A stretch of 64,000 bases of DNA from Amycolatopsis sp. EV170708-02-1 (GTDB lineage: Bacteria; Actinomycetota; Actinomycetes; Mycobacteriales; Pseudonocardiaceae). Numbering within the stretch: the first letter of the stretch is position 1; every line of letters begins with the position of its first letter. The stretch spans positions 3,410,001-3,474,000 of the forward strand of contig NZ_CP092497.1 in NCBI RefSeq assembly GCF_022479115.1. Reading direction: 5' to 3'. Under the pieces are notes generated by a model, which worked only from the letters and a program-made list of their open reading frames with translations, did not search any database and was not told where the DNA came from. The position numbers were made by a program, and so were the translations under genes. Positions 27,470 to 35,863 of the stretch are shown here, piece by piece.

Positions 27470-28027
27470 GTGAAGGATGTGGAGTACCTCGATCGGCTGG
27501 AGCAGGCGGAGGCGTTGCTCAAGCCGCAGCGGGTGGATGTCCTGCGGCAGCTGGCGGAGCCGCGGTCGTGCACCGAGGTGGCGACGGTGCTGGAGCAGAC
27601 TCCGCAGCGGGTCTACTACCACGTGAAACGACTGGTGGAAGCCGGTCTCGTGAAGCAGGTGTCGGAGCGGAAGGTGCGCGCCGTCAGTGAGGGCGTGTAC
27701 CAGGCGACCGCCCGTTCGTACTGGCTGTCACCCGGGCTGGTCGGACGGCTCGGCCCGCGGGCGGCGCGGGACGAGCTGAGCCTGGGGTACCTGGTGGACC
27801 TCATGGAGGAGGTCCAGGCGGACGTCGCCGCGCTCGACAGGACCGCGCCGGAGCTGCCGTCGATCGGCGTTTCCGGCGAGATCCGGGTGGAGCCCGAGCG
27901 GCGCCAGGAGTTCCTCGACGAACTGAAGACGACTTTGCAGGATCTGTTCACCCGCTACGGCGGAGCGGAAGGCGACGCCTTCAAACTCGCCGTGGCCTGT
28001 TACCCGAAGGGAGATGCCCGTGACTGA
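27470..28027 (+). CDS. ArsR-like winged-helix transcriptional regulator
   Basis: About 185 residues from the GTG at 27470 (AAGGG at 27456-27460). An upstream ATG at 27422 would add 16 residues but falls in the AT-rich operator. The HTH is LLKPQRVDVLRQLAEPRSCTEVATVLEQTPQRVYYHVKRLVEAGLVKQVSE. A C-terminal half resembling those of HTH_20-type regulators ends with FLDELKTTLQDLFTRYGG. Its end overlaps the SRPBCC gene by 14 bases. The usual pairing of such HTH proteins with AHSA1/SRPBCC proteins suggests a small-molecule-responsive switch. Confidence 0.85.
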   Translation: MKDVEYLDRLEQAEALLKPQRVDVLRQLAEPRSCTEVATVLEQTPQRVYYHVKRLVEAGLVKQVSERKVRAVSEGVYQATARSYWLSPGLVGRLGPRAARDELSLGYLVDLMEEVQADVAALDRTAPELPSIGVSGEIRVEPERRQEFLDELKTTLQDLFTRYGGAEGDAFKLAVACYPKGDARD

Positions 28028-28907
28028 ACCGACGAGGTTCCAGGTGCGCCTGCGCGCGCCGATCGACGAGGTCTGGCACGCGCTGACCGATCCCGGGGCG
28101 CTGTGCGAGTGGCTCGCCGAGTACGCGGAAGTCGACCTGCCGTCCCGGTACGAGTTCTGGGGGCGCTACACACCGGATGGCGATCGTCCGCGCCAGCGGC
28201 TGTTGCTGGCCGAGGGCAACGTCCTGCGGTTCGCGTGGACCGTCGGCGGCACGGAGACCGTCGTCGAGATCGCGCTGTCGGAGGACGGGGACGGGACGTC
28301 CCTGTCGTTCAGCCAGAGCGGTCTGCCGGATTACACCGCGATGCTGGCCGATTCGGATTCGGCGCTCGGCATGATGTACACGTACTGGGCGCTGTCCATC
28401 GCGAACCTGGCCGACCACGTCGAAGGACGGCCGCTCACCGCCCGCTGCGACCTCACCTCCCCGCTCATGAGCGAGGAAGTGCGCATCGACGCGCCGCGAG
28501 GTGAGGTGTATTCCTCGATCGCCGATCCCGCCGTGTTCACGCGCTGGTTCGGCGCCCGGATCGAGGCGGAGACCGAGGTCGGCGGCCGCTGGGCGATGGG
28601 GTCATTGGAGATCGACCCGGATCCGGCGAAGATCGTCGATCTGGTGCCCGGCTCGAAGATGACGCTCGCCTATCAGGACGGTGTCGTCGCCTCCTGGGAA
28701 CTCGAGGATTCCGAGGGCGGCACGAAGCTGACGTTCGTCCAAAGTGGATTTTCCGAGGAGAAGCCGCCCTACGGTTCGTGGATGGGCTGGCTCAGTGGTT
28801 TGGCGGAACTGCGCAGGTTCCACGAGATCGACCCGTGGCTTCCGCTGTGGGCCGACGTCCGCCTGGAAGGAATGCCCGAAGGACTCATCACCCTGGAAGG
28901 AAAGTAG
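28014..28907 (+). CDS. Two-domain SRPBCC (AHSA1/START-like) protein
   Basis: A 297-residue protein made of two Bet v1-like domains. The first is LRAPIDEVWHALTDPGALCEWLAEY to about residue 135. The second is EVRIDAPRGEVYSSIADPAVFTRWFG to the end. Each has the helix-grip hallmark D-P-x-x-x-x-x-W and a terminal long helix. Such proteins bind hydrophobic ligands; no catalytic residues are evident. It is the second gene of an operon with the HTH regulator and an SDR enzyme. Function unknown. Confidence 0.85.
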   Translation: MPVTEPTRFQVRLRAPIDEVWHALTDPGALCEWLAEYAEVDLPSRYEFWGRYTPDGDRPRQRLLLAEGNVLRFAWTVGGTETVVEIALSEDGDGTSLSFSQSGLPDYTAMLADSDSALGMMYTYWALSIANLADHVEGRPLTARCDLTSPLMSEEVRIDAPRGEVYSSIADPAVFTRWFGARIEAETEVGGRWAMGSLEIDPDPAKIVDLVPGSKMTLAYQDGVVASWELEDSEGGTKLTFVQSGFSEEKPPYGSWMGWLSGLAELRRFHEIDPWLPLWADVRLEGMPEGLITLEGK

Positions 28908-28916
28908 GAGGAAGCG

Positions 28917-29669
28917 ATGTTGCTCGAAGGCAGGAACGCGATCATCTACGGGGCGGCCGGCGGAATCGGGAGCGCGGTGGCTCGCGGATTCGCCAGAGAG
29001 GGCGCGACCGTCCACCTCACCGGCCGCACACTGAAGAAGCTCGACGCGGTGGCCGACGAAATCCGGACGGCGGGCGGAAAAGCCGAAACGGCGGAGTTCG
29101 ACGCGCTGGACGAGGCCGCCATCGACGAGCATGCCGCGTCGGTGGCTTCCACGGCGGGCAGTGTCGACATCTCGATGAACGTGATCACCCACAACGACGT
29201 CCAAGGCACTCCGCTCGTCGAAATGTCGATGGAGGACTTGGAAAGCCCGGTCCGGACGGCGGTACGGACGAACTTCCTGACCGCACGGGCGGCCGCTCGG
29301 CACATGATCGGGCAGGGGTCCGGGGTGATCCTGATGTTCGGTGGCGACGGTGACCCGCTGCCGGGCTACCACCTCGGCGGTTTGCAGGTCGCGTTCAGCG
29401 CGATGGAGGCGTTGCGGCGAGGGCTGGCGTGCGAACTCGGGCCGCAGGGCGTCCGTGTCGTGACCCTGCGCACCGGCGGGATCCCGGAGACGATTCCGGC
29501 GGGCGCCGGGCTCGACGACGCCATCCGTGACATGGTCGATGCGACCATGCTCAAGCGGACGGCGTCACTCGAAGACGTCGCCCGGGTCGCCGCCTTCGCC
29601 GCATCGGATCACGCACGCAGCATGACGGCCACGGCGCTGAATATCAGTTGCGGCACGATGGTCGACTGA
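28917..29669 (+). CDS. SDR-family oxidoreductase (atypical active site)
   Basis: A 250-residue SDR. The cofactor-binding motif is GAAGGIGSAVA near residues 11-21, followed by TGRTLKKLDAVADEI. At the usual Tyr-x-x-x-Lys position the protein reads YHLGGLQVAFSAMEALRRG, in which Lys is not obvious, so it belongs to the divergent/atypical SDR set and may have altered chemistry. AGGAGG precedes the ATG. It is third in the operon with the ArsR-like regulator and SRPBCC protein. Confidence 0.8.
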   Translation: MLLEGRNAIIYGAAGGIGSAVARGFAREGATVHLTGRTLKKLDAVADEIRTAGGKAETAEFDALDEAAIDEHAASVASTAGSVDISMNVITHNDVQGTPLVEMSMEDLESPVRTAVRTNFLTARAAARHMIGQGSGVILMFGGDGDPLPGYHLGGLQVAFSAMEALRRGLACELGPQGVRVVTLRTGGIPETIPAGAGLDDAIRDMVDATMLKRTASLEDVARVAAFAASDHARSMTATALNISCGTMVD

Positions 29670-29742
29670 CCCACCAACCGCCGTTAACACCGGCGGACGA
29701 TCTCCCGACTACGCGGCACTACCAGGTGCTGGGGAGGTCGTT

Positions 29743-30216
29743 ATGCCGAAGAGAACGACGAAGCTGGGCGTGGCGTTGGCGATCGGGCTTCTGGTCGCCG
29801 GTGGCTGTGGGGTGGAGACGGTGCCCCGCGGGCGGGTCACACCGCAGAGCAGCCCGGTGCCAACGGTGCCGACATCGACCAGCACTTGGGCGCCGCCCAC
29901 GAGCACGCCCACACCGACTCCGGCACCCCAGCAGTTCGTACCGACGACCACAGCCGCGGTCGAGGTGCCGAAGCAGGTCGAGCCCAAACCGACGAAAACG
30001 CCGCCGAAGACCACGCAAGCCGCGAAGGCGCCAAACCCGGCGGAATGCGGAAGCGATCACTACCGCAACACCGACGGCGTGTGCGTCCATCGGCCGGCGA
30101 CCGGCCCCGGCGCGGCCGACGGCGCGACCGCCCTCTGCAAGGACGGTTCGTACAGCTACAGCCAGAACCGCCGCGGCACCTGCTCCGGGCACGGTGGGGT
30201 CCGCACCTGGCTGTGA
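29743..30216 (+). CDS. Lipoprotein or secreted protein with DUF3761 domain
   Basis: A 157-residue exported protein. The signal region ends in LLVAGGC, an acceptable but not ideal lipobox (Cys near residue 22). A long Pro/Thr linker (about residues 35-85) follows. The C-terminal 55 residues match DUF3761: CGSDHYRNTDGVCVHRP, then GATALCKDGSYSYSQNRRGTCSGHGGV. Four to five Cys are likely disulfide-bonded at the cell surface. Function unknown. Confidence 0.85.
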   Translation: MPKRTTKLGVALAIGLLVAGGCGVETVPRGRVTPQSSPVPTVPTSTSTWAPPTSTPTPTPAPQQFVPTTTAAVEVPKQVEPKPTKTPPKTTQAAKAPNPAECGSDHYRNTDGVCVHRPATGPGAADGATALCKDGSYSYSQNRRGTCSGHGGVRTWL

Positions 30217-30238
30217 TCCCACCGCGCAGTGCCTGTCG

Positions 30239-30353
30239 GTGAACCCGCGGCCGCGATCGACGTCGGGCAGGGCGCCGGTCGGTGATTCGAGTCCCGATGG
30301 AGGAACAGACGCCCTGCCACCGCGATAGCGGGCCTTCGGCGAGGCGGGTTCAC
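30239..30353. other. Nested inverted repeats between the DUF3761 and MFS genes
   Basis: GTGAACCCGC (30239-30248) pairs with GCGGGTTCAC (30344-30353), and inside it GGCAGGGCG (30266-30274) pairs with CGCCCTGCC (30310-30318). The two pairs share the same centre near 30292-30296. No open frame on either strand here looks like a gene. It could be a structured 3' end or leader of the MFS gene. Confidence 0.4.
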
Positions 30354-30447
30354 GCGTTCGGCCGCGTTCCAGGTGCACGTACAGCCTGACGGCCGGCTCT
30401 CCGGCGTTCACTGAGAAGGGTGGTGCTGTGTAAGGTCGGATCATGGG

Positions 30448-31875
30448 ATGCGCATGGTGAAACCGGCCGGACGGGCACCTTCGCCCCGGATCTTCGTGGT
30501 CGTGCTCGCCACCTGCGGGCTGGTGGCCTCGTTCATGCAGACGCTCGTCGTCCCGCTCATCCCGGCGTTTCCCCGGCTGCTGAACACGACTCCGTCGGAC
30601 GCGTCGTGGGTGGTGACGGCGACCTTGATCGCCGGAGCCGTGGTGATGCCGGTGAGCGGCAGGCTCGGTGACCTCTACGGCAAGCGGCGGTTGCTGCTGA
30701 TCAGCCTGGGGTTCCTGGTCGCCGGTTCGGTGGTGTCGGCGCTGACGAGTTCGCTCGCGCTGATGGTCCTCGGCAGGGGGCTCCAGGGCTGCGCGATGGG
30801 TGCGATCCCGCTGGGCATCAGCATCATGCGCGACGAACTCGCGCCGGAACGGGTCGGTGCCGCGATCTCGGTGATGAGTTCGACGCTCGGTGTCGGCGGT
30901 GCCATCGGGCTCCCGGTGTCGGCGCTGGTCGCGCAGAACGCCGACTGGCACGTCCTCTTCTGGGCGTCGGCGGGGCTCGGACTGGTCTGCGGCCTGCTGA
31001 TCCTGTTCGTGGTGCCGGAGTCACCGGTGAAGACACCGGCGCCGTTCGACTATCTCGGCGCGCTCGGGTTGACGGTCGGTCTGGTCTGTTTGCTGCTGCC
31101 GATCGTCAAGGGCGGCGAATGGGGCTGGGGCAGTGGCCGCACGCTCGGCTTCGGCGGGAGCGCGGTGGTGATCCTGCTGGTCTGGGGTGCCTACCAGCTG
31201 CGGCGCCGGGATCCGCTCGTGGACCTGCGGGTCTCCGCGCGGCGTCCGGTGTTGTTCACCAACCTCGCGTCGATCATGATCGGGTTCGCGCTGTACTCGA
31301 TGGCGTTGTCGTTCCCGCAGCTGCTGCAGGCGCCCGCGTCGACCGGCTACGGCCTCGGCCTGACGATGGTGCAGGCCGGCCTCTGCCTCGCGCCGAACGG
31401 TCTGGTCATGTTCATGCTGTCGCCGGTCTCGGCCCGGCTCATCGAGCGCTACGGACCGCGTACGACGCTGATGGTCGGCGCCACCACCATCGCGACCGGC
31501 TATGTCTTCGCGACCGTGTTGATGGACAACGCCTTCGAGCTGATCACGGCGTCGATCATCATCGGCGGTGGCGTGGGCATCGCTTACGCGGCCATGCCCG
31601 CGCTGATCATGGGTTCGGTCCCGGTGACCGAGACCGCGTCCGCGAACGGGCTGAACTCGCTGATGCGCTCCGTCGGCACTTCGACGTCCAGCGCGGTGAT
31701 GGCGTCCATGCTCGCGTCACTGGCGATCACCGTCGGCGGCGTCTCCGTCCCGTCCGCGGCCGGATTCCGGCTGAGCTTCGTGGTCGCCGCGGGTGCGGCG
31801 CTCCTCGGGCTCGTCTTGACCGCTTTCGTCCCGAAGCAACGCCAGCCCGAGCCGATGGTCGCTTCGGTCCACTAG
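30448..31875 (+). CDS. MFS drug exporter, DHA2 (EmrB/QacA) type
   Basis: A 475-residue antiporter with 14 predicted hydrophobic segments. Motif A between segments 2 and 3 is GRLGDLYGKRRLLL, and the motif C region is STLGVGGAIGLPVSALV. Such proteins expel drugs or metabolites using the proton gradient. Three in-frame or near starts (30443, 30448, 30454) are close together and no good RBS is seen; the mRNA may be leaderless. It is preceded by the nested inverted repeats and ends in a strong hairpin. No regulator is adjacent. Confidence 0.92.
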   Translation: MRMVKPAGRAPSPRIFVVVLATCGLVASFMQTLVVPLIPAFPRLLNTTPSDASWVVTATLIAGAVVMPVSGRLGDLYGKRRLLLISLGFLVAGSVVSALTSSLALMVLGRGLQGCAMGAIPLGISIMRDELAPERVGAAISVMSSTLGVGGAIGLPVSALVAQNADWHVLFWASAGLGLVCGLLILFVVPESPVKTPAPFDYLGALGLTVGLVCLLLPIVKGGEWGWGSGRTLGFGGSAVVILLVWGAYQLRRRDPLVDLRVSARRPVLFTNLASIMIGFALYSMALSFPQLLQAPASTGYGLGLTMVQAGLCLAPNGLVMFMLSPVSARLIERYGPRTTLMVGATTIATGYVFATVLMDNAFELITASIIIGGGVGIAYAAMPALIMGSVPVTETASANGLNSLMRSVGTSTSSAVMASMLASLAITVGGVSVPSAAGFRLSFVVAAGAALLGLVLTAFVPKQRQPEPMVASVH

Positions 31876-31920
31876 CGTCCTTGCGTTGCGATGAAGGGAT
31901 TTCATCGCAACGCAAGGACG
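31876..31920. terminator. 20-bp-arm hairpin between the MFS gene and the TPP enzyme
   Basis: Arms 31876-31895 and 31901-31920 are perfect, loop GGGAT. The arm is CGTCCTTGCGTTGCGATGAA. It lies between convergent genes and probably works in both directions. Confidence 0.88.
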
Positions 31921-31934
31921 TTCCGCTCAGACGC

Positions 31935-33497
31935 TCAGAACAGGGTCGGGACGATCGCGTCGATCAGATGCGGTCCCGGCTCGGCGAGTGCGCGCTGGAA
32001 CTGCTCGGCCAGCTCCTCCGCGGTCGTCGCCCTGGTCGCCGGGACGCCCATGCCTTCGGCGATCTTGACGAAGTCCATGTCGGGCCGGGAAAGGTCGAGC
32101 AGTTCGTTCGCCTTGGGGCCGTTGGCGTCCGCGCCGACCCGCTGCAGCTCCAGCCGCAGGATCGCGTACGCGCGGTTGTTCAGCAGGACCGTGGTGACGT
32201 CGAGGTTCTCCCGTGCTTGCGTCCACAACGCCGAGATCGTGTACAGCGCGCTGCCGTCGGACTGCAGGTTGATCACCGGCCGGTCCGGCGCGGCGACGGC
32301 GGCGCCGGTCGCGACGGGCATGCCGTAGCCGATCGCGCCACCGGTCAGGGTCAGCACGTCGTGCCGGGGCGCCCCCGCGGTCGCGGCAGGCAGCAACAGC
32401 CCGGAGGTGTTCGCTTCGTCCGCGATGATCGCGCGTTCCGGCAGCAGCGCGCCGATCACCTCGACCCAGTTCTGCGGGGTCAGCGGCCCGGACGGCAGCG
32501 CGGGCCGGGCGGCCTCCTGCAGAACCGGCTCGGTCTCGGCGGCGACCAGGTCCGCCACGTCGGTCAGCGCTCGCGGCACGTCCTGCGCGACTTCGGCCAG
32601 CACGTGGACCTGCGCGCCTTCGGGCACCAGATTGCTCGCCTTGCCGGGGTAGGCGAAGAACGAGACAGGTGCCTTCGTGCCGGCGACGATCACGTGCTTG
32701 ATCCCGTCGAGCTGGTACGCGACCTGCTCGGCGAGATAGCCCAGCCGCTCGATCGTCGGCAGGCCTTCGCCGCGTTCGAGCCGGGCGGGGAAGGTCTCGA
32801 CGAACGTCTTCACACCGGTCGCGGCCGCGATCCGGCTGGTCGCGCGCAGCCCGGCCTCGCGGCAGCCGCCGCCGCCGACGAGCAGGGCCACCGGTTCGCC
32901 GCTGGTCAGCACTTCGGCGATGTTCTTCACCGTCGTCGCGTCGACGACCTGGGGGATCCGGGGCGGGATGGGCGCGCAGGTCTCGCCGCCCTCGCCCCAG
33001 GACGCGTCGGCGGGGAGGATCAGGGTCGCCACCTGTCCGGGGGCGTCCTGGGAAGCCGCGACCGCCGCCGCGGCATCGGCACCGACGTCCTTCGTGTGCT
33101 CCGAGCGGCGGACCCAGCCGTCGAGCGAGCCGGCGACGGCCTCGATGTCCGATTCGAGCGGGGCGTCGTACTGCTTGTGGTAGGTCGCGTGATCGCCGAT
33201 CACGTTGACGATCGGGGTGTGGGCGCGGCGCGCGTTGTGCAGGTTCGCCAGCCCGTTCCCGAGCCCGGGGCCGAGGTGCAGCAGTGTCGCGGCCGGCTTG
33301 TCGGCGATGCGGGCGTACCCGTCCGCGGCGCCGGTGACGACGCCTTCGAACAGGCCCAGCACGCCGCGCATCTCGGGCACGGAGTCGAGCGCGGCCACGA
33401 AGTGCATCTCCGAGGTGCCCGGATTCGAAAAGCACACGTCGACACCGCTGTCGACGAGCGTGCGGATCAGGGACTGGGCGCCGTTCATCTCACTCAC
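31935..33497 (-). CDS. Thiamine-pyrophosphate enzyme, acetolactate-synthase large-subunit-like
   Basis: A 520-residue TPP enzyme. The N-terminal Pyr domain has SNPGTSEMHFVAAL and the catalytic Glu in LGLFEGVVTGAADGYARI. The C-terminal PP domain has the Mg-TPP site LQSDGSALYTISALWTQ followed by NNRAYAILRLEL. It lacks the close match to IlvB and is more like the benzoylformate-decarboxylase/ALS-like set. The GlcD-like oxidase gene ends three bases before its GTG start. An oxidase that makes a 2-oxo acid followed by a TPP lyase/decarboxylase is a logical pair, but the acid is unknown. Confidence 0.85.
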   Translation of the reverse strand: MSEMNGAQSLIRTLVDSGVDVCFSNPGTSEMHFVAALDSVPEMRGVLGLFEGVVTGAADGYARIADKPAATLLHLGPGLGNGLANLHNARRAHTPIVNVIGDHATYHKQYDAPLESDIEAVAGSLDGWVRRSEHTKDVGADAAAAVAASQDAPGQVATLILPADASWGEGGETCAPIPPRIPQVVDATTVKNIAEVLTSGEPVALLVGGGGCREAGLRATSRIAAATGVKTFVETFPARLERGEGLPTIERLGYLAEQVAYQLDGIKHVIVAGTKAPVSFFAYPGKASNLVPEGAQVHVLAEVAQDVPRALTDVADLVAAETEPVLQEAARPALPSGPLTPQNWVEVIGALLPERAIIADEANTSGLLLPAATAGAPRHDVLTLTGGAIGYGMPVATGAAVAAPDRPVINLQSDGSALYTISALWTQARENLDVTTVLLNNRAYAILRLELQRVGADANGPKANELLDLSRPDMDFVKIAEGMGVPATRATTAEELAEQFQRALAEPGPHLIDAIVPTLF

Positions 33498-33500
33498 TTT

Positions 33501-34883
33501 TCAAGCCCTCTCAGCGAAAAGAACGCCGGGGTTGAGGATCCCGGCCGGGTCGAAGCTCTCCTTGATCCGCCGCATCAGCGCGATCTTCGCCGGGTCCTCC
33601 AGGTCGAGGAAGTAGCCGGCCTTGGCCCTTCCGAGGCCGTGTTCGCCGGAGATCGCGCCGCCGAGTTCCATGCCGAGCGCGAAGATGTCGGTCAGCAGCT
33701 GCTTCCGTTTGTCCGGGTCCTTGCAGAAGATGGCGAGGTGTACGTTGCCGTCGCCGGCGTGCCCGCAGCCGAGCGCGCCCGACTCGCGGGACAACGCCAT
33801 TTCCCTGGCCTTGCGCAGGAATTCGGGCATGGCAGAGCGCGGGACCACCACGTCGATGACGTCGTCGGCACCGGCTGCCTTGGCCGTCCAGAACGCCTTT
33901 TCGCGGGCCTCGATGAGCTTACGGGCCGAAGGACCTTCGAGCACGTACACGTCCATCGCGCCGAGGTCTCCCAGCAGTCCGCCGAGTTCCTCGATGTCGG
34001 AGTGCAGCCGGTCGCTGTCGCGGTTTTCCAGCGCCACCACCAGATAGGCCTGCGCGGTATCCCGGATGGAGTCCGGCACGCCGAGACTGAGTTTCTCGTT
34101 GTAGCTGATCGCGGCGAGCGTCAGGTTGTCGATGTATTCGAGGATGTGCGGCGCGAGCCCGCTTGAGATGATCTTCGGGACGACGGTCATCACTTCGTCG
34201 AAGGTTTCGAACGGGGCGAACACCGTGGCGCCGTGCGGCAGGCGCGGGTACAGCTTCACGATGACCTCGGTCGCGATCGCGAGCGTGCCTTCGGAACCGA
34301 TGATCAGCTGCGTCAGGTCGTAGCCTGTCGACACCTTCGAGGTCTTGCCGCCGGTGCGGATGATCTCGCCGGTCGGCAGCACGGCCTGAAGGCCCACGAC
34401 GTTGTGCCGTGTGACGCCGTACTTGACCGCACGCATTCCGCCGGCGTTCGTGCCGACGTTGCCGCCGACGCTCGCGCTCAGCTCCCCGGGGTAGACCGTG
34501 TAGCCGAGTCCGGCCGCCGTGGTCTTTTCGTCCAAATCGGACAGCGTGACACCCGGCTGGACGACGGCGACGTGGTTTTCGGTGTCGATCTCCAGCACGG
34601 CGTTCATGCGTTCGAAAGAGATCACCAGGCTGTCTTCGCGTGGAGTCGAGCCGCCCGAAAGCCCGGTGCCCGATCCTCTCGCGGTGACGGGCACACCGTG
34701 TTCGCTCGCGGCCTTGAGCAGCTCCGCGACCTCTTCGGCGCTTCCCGGTTTCACCAGGTAGGCGGGCCTCTGCGCCGAGGTGGTCAAAGCCTCGTCGTGT
34801 GCGTAGTCCTCGGGGATCGCCTCGCCTGACAGCAAGTTCGCGTCCCCGACGATCTCGGCGAACCGTGCCGCAACATCGCCCAT
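33501..34883 (-). CDS. FAD-linked 2-hydroxyacid oxidase/dehydrogenase (GlcD/D-lactate dehydrogenase type)
   Basis: A 460-residue VAO/PCMH-family flavoprotein. The FAD domain has PVTARGSGTGLSGGSTP and VGGNVGTNAGGMRAVKYGVTRHNV. The C-terminal cap has GCGHAGDGNVHLAI and GAISGEHGLGRAKAGY, both diagnostic for GlcD/Dld. It oxidises a D-2-hydroxyacid to the 2-oxo acid. The ATG at 34883 was chosen for its GAGGAAGGG RBS; the open frame extends 23 codons further. It is first in an operon with the TPP enzyme that could consume its product. Confidence 0.92.
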   Translation of the reverse strand: MGDVAARFAEIVGDANLLSGEAIPEDYAHDEALTTSAQRPAYLVKPGSAEEVAELLKAASEHGVPVTARGSGTGLSGGSTPREDSLVISFERMNAVLEIDTENHVAVVQPGVTLSDLDEKTTAAGLGYTVYPGELSASVGGNVGTNAGGMRAVKYGVTRHNVVGLQAVLPTGEIIRTGGKTSKVSTGYDLTQLIIGSEGTLAIATEVIVKLYPRLPHGATVFAPFETFDEVMTVVPKIISSGLAPHILEYIDNLTLAAISYNEKLSLGVPDSIRDTAQAYLVVALENRDSDRLHSDIEELGGLLGDLGAMDVYVLEGPSARKLIEAREKAFWTAKAAGADDVIDVVVPRSAMPEFLRKAREMALSRESGALGCGHAGDGNVHLAIFCKDPDKRKQLLTDIFALGMELGGAISGEHGLGRAKAGYFLDLEDPAKIALMRRIKESFDPAGILNPGVLFAERA

Positions 34884-34949
34884 CGACTGCCCTTCCTCAC
34901 GCTTCTTTGCCTGGTTACCGAAGCGTAGTACGTCGTGGGCGAGGATGGC

Positions 34950-34966
34950 CATGAATCATTTTCATG
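34950..34966. promoter_or_regulatory. Inverted repeat CATGAA-N5-TTCATG upstream of the glcD-like operon
   Basis: Six-base arms 67 bases ahead of the minus-strand ATG. A similar CATGAA-N7-TTCATG occurs at 44422-44440. It may be an operator for an unlinked regulator, or by chance a small hairpin. Confidence 0.35.
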
Positions 34967-35059
34967 TTTGTTCCCGCTGGTCACAACCTCACGACAACCT
35001 CACTCGGATACCCATGTCGCAGCGGGCCGCGGCGGCCCGCCGGAAGGGGTGGACGCTCG

Positions 35060-35863
35060 ATGGGATCAAGGATGAGGCGGATCGCGGCGCTGGGGGCGTC
35101 GTTCGCGATCGCGTTCGGGCTCGCGGTACCGGCGGCCGAAGGCGGGGAAATGGGCTGCACCGCGCCCGTGGCGAACGTCAGCGGCGTCAGCCAGGCCGAG
35201 GGGACAAGCACCGGGTACACCACCCTTCTCTTCACCGTTTCGCTCGCCGACGGCGGTTGCGCGCCGCAGGGCTCGGTCGAATACCGGACGATCGAGGGCA
35301 ACGGCTCACCGGTCGATCCGGCGTTCGTCGCGAAGGAGAGCGTCGACTATCTGCCGCGTGCGGGCACGCTGACCTGGTCGGGGCGGGCGGACACGCAAAC
35401 GGTCGCGGTCAAGGTCCGCGCCGATTCCTTCGCCGAGAGCGACGAGATGTTCTCGCTGCGCCTGTACGGCGAGAAAGGCGTGCGGATCGGGCACAGCGTC
35501 GGCGTCGCCTGGGTGGCCGACGACGACGCGGTCAAGACCGCTCCGCTGGCCACCACCCAGGAAGGCGAGATCTGCTGGTCGATCCCGCCCAACTTCGCAT
35601 CGGGAACCACCTGCAAGGTGCCGCTCGTGCTCTCCCGGCCGTGGCTCGCGGGACCGCTCACGATCCGCTACCGCACGGACGGCTCCGCCCACGAGCCGGT
35701 GAAGGACGGCGTCGTCACCTTCCAGCGCGGTGAGACCAGGGGATACGCCGAACTCACGATCGTGCCCGGGCAGACGGGGAAGGCACGGGTCGAGTTCTTC
35801 GAGCCGTCGCAGGGCAGGCTCGTCTACGCGACCTCGACCGTGGTGATCAGCCCCGCCGGGTGA
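35060..35863 (+). CDS. Secreted protein with Calx-beta-like domain
   Basis: A 267-residue protein. A signal peptide covers the first ~28 residues (MGSRMRRIAALGASFAIAFG, then PAAEG). The mature part has beta-rich segments typical of Calx-beta units: LLFTVSLADGGCAPQGSVEYRTIEG, then SVDYLPRAGTLTWSGRADTQTVAVKVRADSFAESDEMFSLRL. A second degenerate unit follows (VPLVLSRPWLAGPLTIRYRTDG). The ATG at 35060 has GGAAGGGG upstream; one at 35072 is also possible. It may be a cell-surface or matrix protein. The 3' end overlaps the convergent SARP gene by 17 bases. Confidence 0.82.
   Translation: MGSRMRRIAALGASFAIAFGLAVPAAEGGEMGCTAPVANVSGVSQAEGTSTGYTTLLFTVSLADGGCAPQGSVEYRTIEGNGSPVDPAFVAKESVDYLPRAGTLTWSGRADTQTVAVKVRADSFAESDEMFSLRLYGEKGVRIGHSVGVAWVADDDAVKTAPLATTQEGEICWSIPPNFASGTTCKVPLVLSRPWLAGPLTIRYRTDGSAHEPVKDGVVTFQRGETRGYAELTIVPGQTGKARVEFFEPSQGRLVYATSTVVISPAG

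Noticed and set aside
30283..30299. A stretch resembling a tRNA T-arm (GATTCGAGTCCC)
   Set aside because: No acceptor, D-arm or anticodon arm could be matched around it. The similarity is limited to about 12 bases and overlaps the nested inverted repeats.
29719..30951. A long minus-strand open frame across the lipoprotein and MFS gene
   Set aside because: It is antisense to well-supported genes (signal peptide, DUF3761, MFS motifs) and has the Arg/His-rich composition of a shadow frame in GC-rich DNA.
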